From Isochrysis galbana (Eukaryota > Haptophyta > Isochrysidales > Isochrysidaceae): a DNA stretch of 64,000 nucleotides. Positions 59,640 to 64,000 of the stretch are shown piece after piece (the stretch's first letter is position 1; every line of letters starts with the position of its first letter). Under the pieces are notes generated by a model. That model made no database searches. It was not told where the DNA came from and worked only from the letters and a program-made list of their open reading frames with translations. The stretch lies in NCBI GenBank assembly GCA_018136815.1, contig CM030940.1, positions 3,094,601 through 3,158,600 on the forward strand. Direction: 5' to 3'. A program made the translations under genes and the position numbers.

Positions 59640-61765
59640 ATGCTTTCCACGCTGATCCACGCCGCGCTAAGCTTCTCGACTCATCCCCACTCGCACTATG
59701 ACGACAATACGATGTGTCCCGCGCCCGTGCCGCACACATCGGAGCAACTGCTCCTCGCGCACGGGGTGATTGACTCGCTGCCCCCGCAAAAGTGCCCCAA
59801 CGGAGGAAACAAGAATGTCATCCTGGTCATCGGCGACGGCATGGGATGGGAAATGATCCGCGCGGGCGCCATCGCTAAGAAGATCCTCGGCGAGCTCACC
59901 GCGATGGGCATCGACACCAAGGCGCGCCCCCGCCCAGCCTAAAGAGTGTGCTGTGCTGGTGAAAGCAGGACACACGTCCCCATGCCCTTCCCCCTATGAC
60001 CGTGCAGGTAGGCGCGACGACAGAAGCACAGCGCGCCGCGGCGAAGAGCGTCTTTGCCGGGCGCTCGCTGGCGGACTACTACACCGAGGGGAAAGGCGAG
60101 GGCCTTTCCTTCCAAAACCTTCCTGGATATGGCATTGTGACGACGTCGGCAATGGTTATCCAAGAGGCAAGCGAGGGTGCTTTCTACTCGCCCTCCGGCC
60201 AGTCTATGCTCGAGGGGGCGACGCGCCCGTCCTTCTCGGCGCCGAACGTCATGACAAAGGGTCACGACAACGAGCAGGCCCCGCTGGCTCTGGATGAGAA
60301 CGGCAAGCCTTTCGAATTTGACCCACGTGACTACGAATCTGAGGGTGGCATGATGGTGCTGTGGGATGACGTTAAGGGCGGAAAGTACCCTTGGGACATC
60401 AATTACCGCGTGCCCGCGATGCAGCGCGCGCCCGGCTTCGACATTCGCTTCCGCCAGCGCCACGCCACGGACTCCGCCTCGACCGCCGGCTCGTACGCGA
60501 CTGGCGTCAAGACGTTCACTGGGGCTTTTGGTGTGGACATCTACGAAACGCCCGTGCGCACCATCGTTGAGGAAGCCATCCACTGCGGGATGCACGCAGG
60601 CGTCGTCTCGTCCGTGCCGATGCTCCACGCGACGCCAGCCGCCTTCATCTCGCACTCCAACCACCGGTACAATGGTCCGCAGATGCAGCGAACAATGATG
60701 GATACAGTCGACCCAACAATGGCCATTGGCAATTGCAACTCGCGCTATTACCCAGGTGGCAAGCTCGGTGTTGAGCACAATGTCGACTACCAGGCCCGCA
60801 TCGCCAACGGCTACTACGGAATGTGGACGGTCCTGAAAAACGAAGTTGGCAAGTCGGCAGCAGATGCGCTTGCCCCAATGGCCGAGCTCGACCCGGACGA
60901 CGGACACAAGGTGATGGGCTGTTTCCCTGACCAAGCCGACAACATGCCGTACCGTGGTGTCGATTCCTCGTACTCGGACGCCGTCCTTCAAAACTACGAG
61001 GTGGTGCGGGATGCTGACGGCAACGTGATTGAACTTGTCGCCCAAAACTCTATGGGACACTCTTACACCGCTGAGGAACTCGCGTCGATCCCCAAGATGA
61101 AGGACATCGTCCGTCACTCGATCGAGTTCCTTGGCAAGGCAGACAAGGGCTTTTTTATGATGTATGAACAAGGTGATATTGACTGGGCGGCGCACGCCAA
61201 CCACATGGATGACATGCTCGGCACCATGCTTGACATTGATGAGTCGGTGCAGGAAATCATCAACTGGATTGAGAATAATGGTGGCTACGAGAAGAACGCC
61301 CTCTACGTGACGGCTGACCACGACCACTTCCTCACCTTGAAGCCCAACTTCCCTGAGGTCCTTGCCGGCTTCATCATTGACGGCGAGTCACACAAGATCA
61401 CCCCGAACACCACCCTTTCAGGAGGGTATGAGGGCGCTGCCCGGCTGCCGACGTTTCACAAGGACGACGAGCACATTGTGGACACCACGGGTGTCAAGAC
61501 GATTGCTGAGCTCCAGGGCTGGGAGCCCGGTACAATCCAAGAAGTGGGCCACTTTTGGGGTGCCGAGGAAGACGGAGGCAACGCGTGGGGCTCCCACTCG
61601 GCGATGCCCGTGCCCATCTCCTATGCTGGCGACACTGGCGACTGCCTCAAGAAGATGGAAGGCAAGTCGTACTGGGTTGCAGGCCGTGAGGTACGCGGCA
61701 TTCCAGACAAGGTGGACCAGGTCCACGTGCATGCGTGCATGCGTAAGGCGCTCTTTGGGCTCTAA
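59640..61765 (+). CDS. PhoA-type alkaline phosphatase, two exons, 679 aa
   Basis: Releases phosphate from organic esters, usually secreted or at the cell surface and induced by phosphate shortage in algae. ATG at 59640 gives a short hydrophobic leader (MLSTLIHAALSF). Metal ligands and nucleophile are readable: NVILVIGDGMGWEM (D66), RHATDSASTAGSYATGVKT (nucleophile Ser in DS, about residue 250), FMMYEQGDIDWAAHANHMDD and LYVTADHDHFL, and a late GSHSAMPVPI histidine. Exon 1 ends 59921 and exon 2 starts 60008. The only in-frame junction is AAG|GCGCGC .. GTGCAG|GTA, an 86-bp GC-AG intron in phase 0, because no GT precedes the stop of exon 1. Direct repeats flank the gene. Long antisense frames here are shadows of GC bias. 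Confidence 0.9.
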
Positions 61766-62088
61766 AAAGAGGGGCGATGCCGACTGCGCGTTGGCCGTCG
61801 GGCCGCATGGCCGCCATACTGTCTAGCGGCTACCGCAACCTCGCTCACGCTGGATGGACTCATGCGCTCTGATTCGGGAGCTGTAGTGCCCCGTACAGGC
61901 ACCTAGTTATATTCGAGTCATGTGGTGTCTTGTGACGCGTCTATGGGATGTGCTGAGCTGCGGGCTTCAAGAGGAGCTCTCCGCAAAGCCGACAATTCAA
62001 CGAGGATTTCTCGCCGAACTGACCAATTAGATGTGCATTCGTTTTGGGGATGTTTGTTTGGGTTCTCCTGATGCTTCTAGCTTGTACG

Positions 62089-62212
62089 AGTCACCGGGGT
62101 TACGGAGGTGAAGACGATGGCGTCCGTCGGCCACCCAATGCGTCCGGCCGACGGCACGAAAACTCTTGGTGACTCGACGTAGCAACACTGCGCCGGCGGC
62201 CGTCCGTCACTA
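62089..62212 (+). repeat. Downstream member of the direct-repeat pair
   Basis: Begins AGTCACCGGGGTTACGGAGG and continues as in 59203-59378. It lies 324 bp after the phosphatase stop. Confidence 0.75.
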
Positions 62213-62218
62213 ACCCCC

Positions 62219-62365
62219 TAGGGCGGTCAAACACTAAATATTTAACTTTTAAGGGTGTAAAAATGAAAAGGTCAGGATTGAGAAAAGACACCAAAGTAAA
62301 GCTGTAGAACCCCCGGAAACACCCATCTACTATCTAGCACATATTCGATGCCCTTCGGGCCCCAG
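62219..62365 (+). repeat. R3 copy, first of a tandem pair
   Basis: AGGGCGGTCAAACACTAAAT, TTTAACTTTTAAGGGTG, AAAGTAAAGCTGTAGAA and CACATATTCGATGCCCTTCG. Confidence 0.65.
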
Positions 62366-62406
62366 ACCCCCCTAGGAGCCCCAACAACGAAGCGTAACCC
62401 AAAAAT

Positions 62407-62500
62407 AGGGCGGTCAAACAGCTATTTTAACTTCTAAGGGTGAAAATTGACCAAGTCAAGATTGAGGATTCATTACGAGATTTTTGGATATGGTGACCCC
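62407..62500 (+). repeat. R3 copy, second of a tandem pair
   Basis: AGGGCGGTCAAACAGCTATT, TTAACTTCTAAGGGTGAAAA and CCAAGTCAAGATTGAGG. The same body without the end is at 45655-45710. Confidence 0.65.
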
Positions 62501-62587
62501 CCACGGTAGCCCCCACAGCGATGCGTAACCAGAAAACGCGCAAATTGGCCAGAAATCACTAAGACCCGTAACAGGTTTGATTTTAGC

Positions 62588-62732
62588 AATCTGGATATCT
62601 GGTTCGAGTTCAGATTTGGTATCCAGATAGTATCTGGATACCTCTGGAGCTCGTTAGGAATATCCAGATAGATACTGATAGTCGAGCAGACATGCCAGTT
62701 ATGCCAGATATTCGGAATATCCGGGTATCAGG
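62588..62732. repeat. Cluster of TATCCAGATA / TATCTGGATA motifs
   Basis: The ten-base word or its complement occurs at least five times in 145 bp (for example near 62591, 62621, 62631, 62659 and 62714), sometimes with near-palindromic arms. A shorter piece, GTTATCCAGATAAC, is at 3568. Confidence 0.55.
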
Positions 62733-64000
62733 AACTTATTCTTATTCCCCCGGCCACCTTAAATAGATGGGCGTGCCACTACTCCATGCGATGGCGTGGC
62801 CACGTCCCCCCTCCTTCCATTGGGTACCTTTGTTGCTTGTGAGGGTTAGTTACTTGCGTTTGTCGTCTCTTCAGCCTTGTCCCAAGTACCTGTGGGGAGG
62901 TGGGAGATGGTGCAAATTAGATTGTATATGATGAGTTCTATATATAGGCTAACATGATGACTTAGAGCTCTCAGGGGGTGCTGCTCAACTCCTCACAACA
63001 AGGTGCAGTGACAGCCCCCCTCCTCCCCCTAACACACCTATGGTCACCAACATTCAACACATGCAACACAGTGGCTTGCAAGAAGAGTCCTAGACCCCCC
63101 CAACGAGCCTCAGCCGGAGATCATAAACCACATTTTATGATCTCGGAACGGGCGCAAAGTGCACAATGGCATCGACAATGTCAAGAAGTGGGAAACACCG
63201 TCCATTCGCTAATCTGGGTACTAGAAAGCACCAGCTGCAAGACTTCAATCAACTACAGCAAGCCCAGGCCGACACAACCACCTACAACCGACTTACTACC
63301 GCCGCCATGCTAGCTAGCTACGTTCTACGTTCCCGCTGCGCCGGAGCCGCCGCACACCACCACGAAAGCGAACGCGCTGGGGCACTAGGAGCGTGCGGAG
63401 CGCCGGCGCTTCTCCGATCCTTGCTCGCGGCTGCCGCGTCGATTCTCACGCGCAGCCAGCCGAGCCGCACGCGTCCTCGCCCGCTTTGCCCGATCATTCT
63501 CGGCTTGCTCTCCCCGGCGCAGCGCGATTTCCACTTCCTGAGTGCGGATCATCGCACCGGAGTCGGAGCTATCTTCATCGCTACAATGGCACATAGCAGC
63601 AGGCAGATGCGCACCTGCACTGAGCCGCTGGCCGATGCTGCACGCCGACGCAGGTGAAGAGTGAAGATGTAGGTGAAGATGTCCCTGCAGGCCCTGCAGA
63701 GACCCCGGCAGAGCCCGGGGGCGGGCGGGCGGGTCATCTGAGCGCCTCGGCTTGCATTCATGGTCATGTCTGGGGCCTAGGCTCCTTCAGACGGCGAAGG
63801 GGTAGCGTTGCGCACTCCCGGGGTTGCTGGAGTGCTGCAGCATGCTGAACACAACAAAGCGCACACCAGGGACAGCCCCAACACGAAGAGGGAACCAAAA
63901 CGGCAGACAAATACACGCGCACGGCGCATGAGACACTTCGTCATAGGCATGGAAACGAAAAACTTAATTAAAGCACAAACCAAAGGGCCTGTCTAGAACT
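62733..64000. other. Terminal stretch without a supportable gene
   Basis: Contains the hairpin GATCATAAA/TTTTATGATC (63119-63142) after GAGCCTCAGCCGGAGATCAT, shared with 29075-29115. A 69-codon ATG frame on the minus strand (63385-63594) is Arg/Glu-rich (RTQEVEIALRRGEQAENDRA) but too short to call. The stretch 61766-62088 after the phosphatase is its 3' region and empty. Confidence 0.4.

Noticed and set aside
59939..61327. 462-codon minus-strand ORF opposite the alkaline phosphatase
   Set aside because: It mirrors the GC-biased third positions of a clearly homologous gene and has a His/Arg/Val-rich composition with no domain.
63385..63594. Arg/Glu-rich 69-codon ORF resembling a basic-region helix
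   Set aside because: Too short, no leucine zipper or DNA-binding signature, and surrounded by non-coding sequence.

Overview
The window is nuclear DNA of a unicellular eukaryotic alga. It has spliceosomal introns of about 86-134 bp with GT-AG (one apparent GC-AG) borders and GC-rich coding sequence. One protein has a signal-peptide-like leader ahead of a shikimate-kinase-like domain, as expected for a complex (secondary) plastid, and one looks axonemal. A haptophyte or another secondary-plastid lineage is my best guess, from gene style only.

Confident host genes, left to right: a four-exon coiled-coil protein (1880-2732 +); SEC62 translocon subunit (5788-7009 -, three exons); a sulfotransferase (10049-11131 +) convergent with a DOT1-like methyltransferase (11831-13105 -); a type I membrane protein (14816-15502 -); a plastid shikimate-kinase-like protein (19757-20554 -); an axonemal-type protein (26495-27610 -) divergent from a METTL21-like lysine methyltransferase (27709-28722 +); a MYB-CC/PHR1-type GARP transcription factor (31468-33004 -); RRP6/EXOSC10 (40080-43319 +); a PLP aminotransferase (47936-49565 +); an unrecognised 714-aa protein (52695-54943 -); and a PhoA-type alkaline phosphatase (59640-61765 +). 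The phosphate-starvation-type regulator and the alkaline phosphatase could belong to one response, but they lie 27 kb apart.

Mobile DNA fills much of the rest. Recognisable pieces are two chromovirus (Ty3/gypsy) integrase remnants (3-555, about 45183-45672), a dead copia reverse transcriptase (38584-39672), the 5' part of a LINE with a zinc-finger ORF and AP-endonuclease domain (50211-50945), two different hAT transposases (17395-17925 and 55560-57485), and several non-autonomous elements whose ends can be read exactly: a 999-bp Tc1/mariner-like element (16044-17042), a 906-bp hAT element with an 8-bp duplication (46033-46938), a 1012-bp Stowaway-like element (58017-59028), a 328-bp MITE with 63-bp inverted repeats (35321-35648) and a 1.65-kb inverted-repeat element (21693-23341).

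Dispersed families are labelled here as: R1 (ends GTAGGTGTGTAGCCC..CTTCAGAT, flanked by 11-15 bp duplications); R2 (TTAATATTCTCGCC .. CCCCTCGTGCTCT); R3 (AGGGCGGTCAAACA end); R4 (internal sequence of the 328-bp MITE); R5 (CCTAGCCAACCCCACTAGC); R6 (GC-rich GGGGGCAGTGGAGGCTGGGG); R7 (GTCGTGATAGTACCGG); R8 (TCTAGATTCCAGGTTTCCTC); R9 (AACTTTATAGTCAGTTGCC).

The most interesting signal is at 44450-44878. An antisense R1 copy sits between two 15-bp copies of target sequence inside a small coiled-coil ORF, and splicing at the duplicated AG|GT would restore the frame exactly, the signature of an introner (transposon-made intron). Second is an AT-richer island (35.65-38.33 kb) with an ankyrin-repeat ORF between two divergent paralogues of a small membrane protein.
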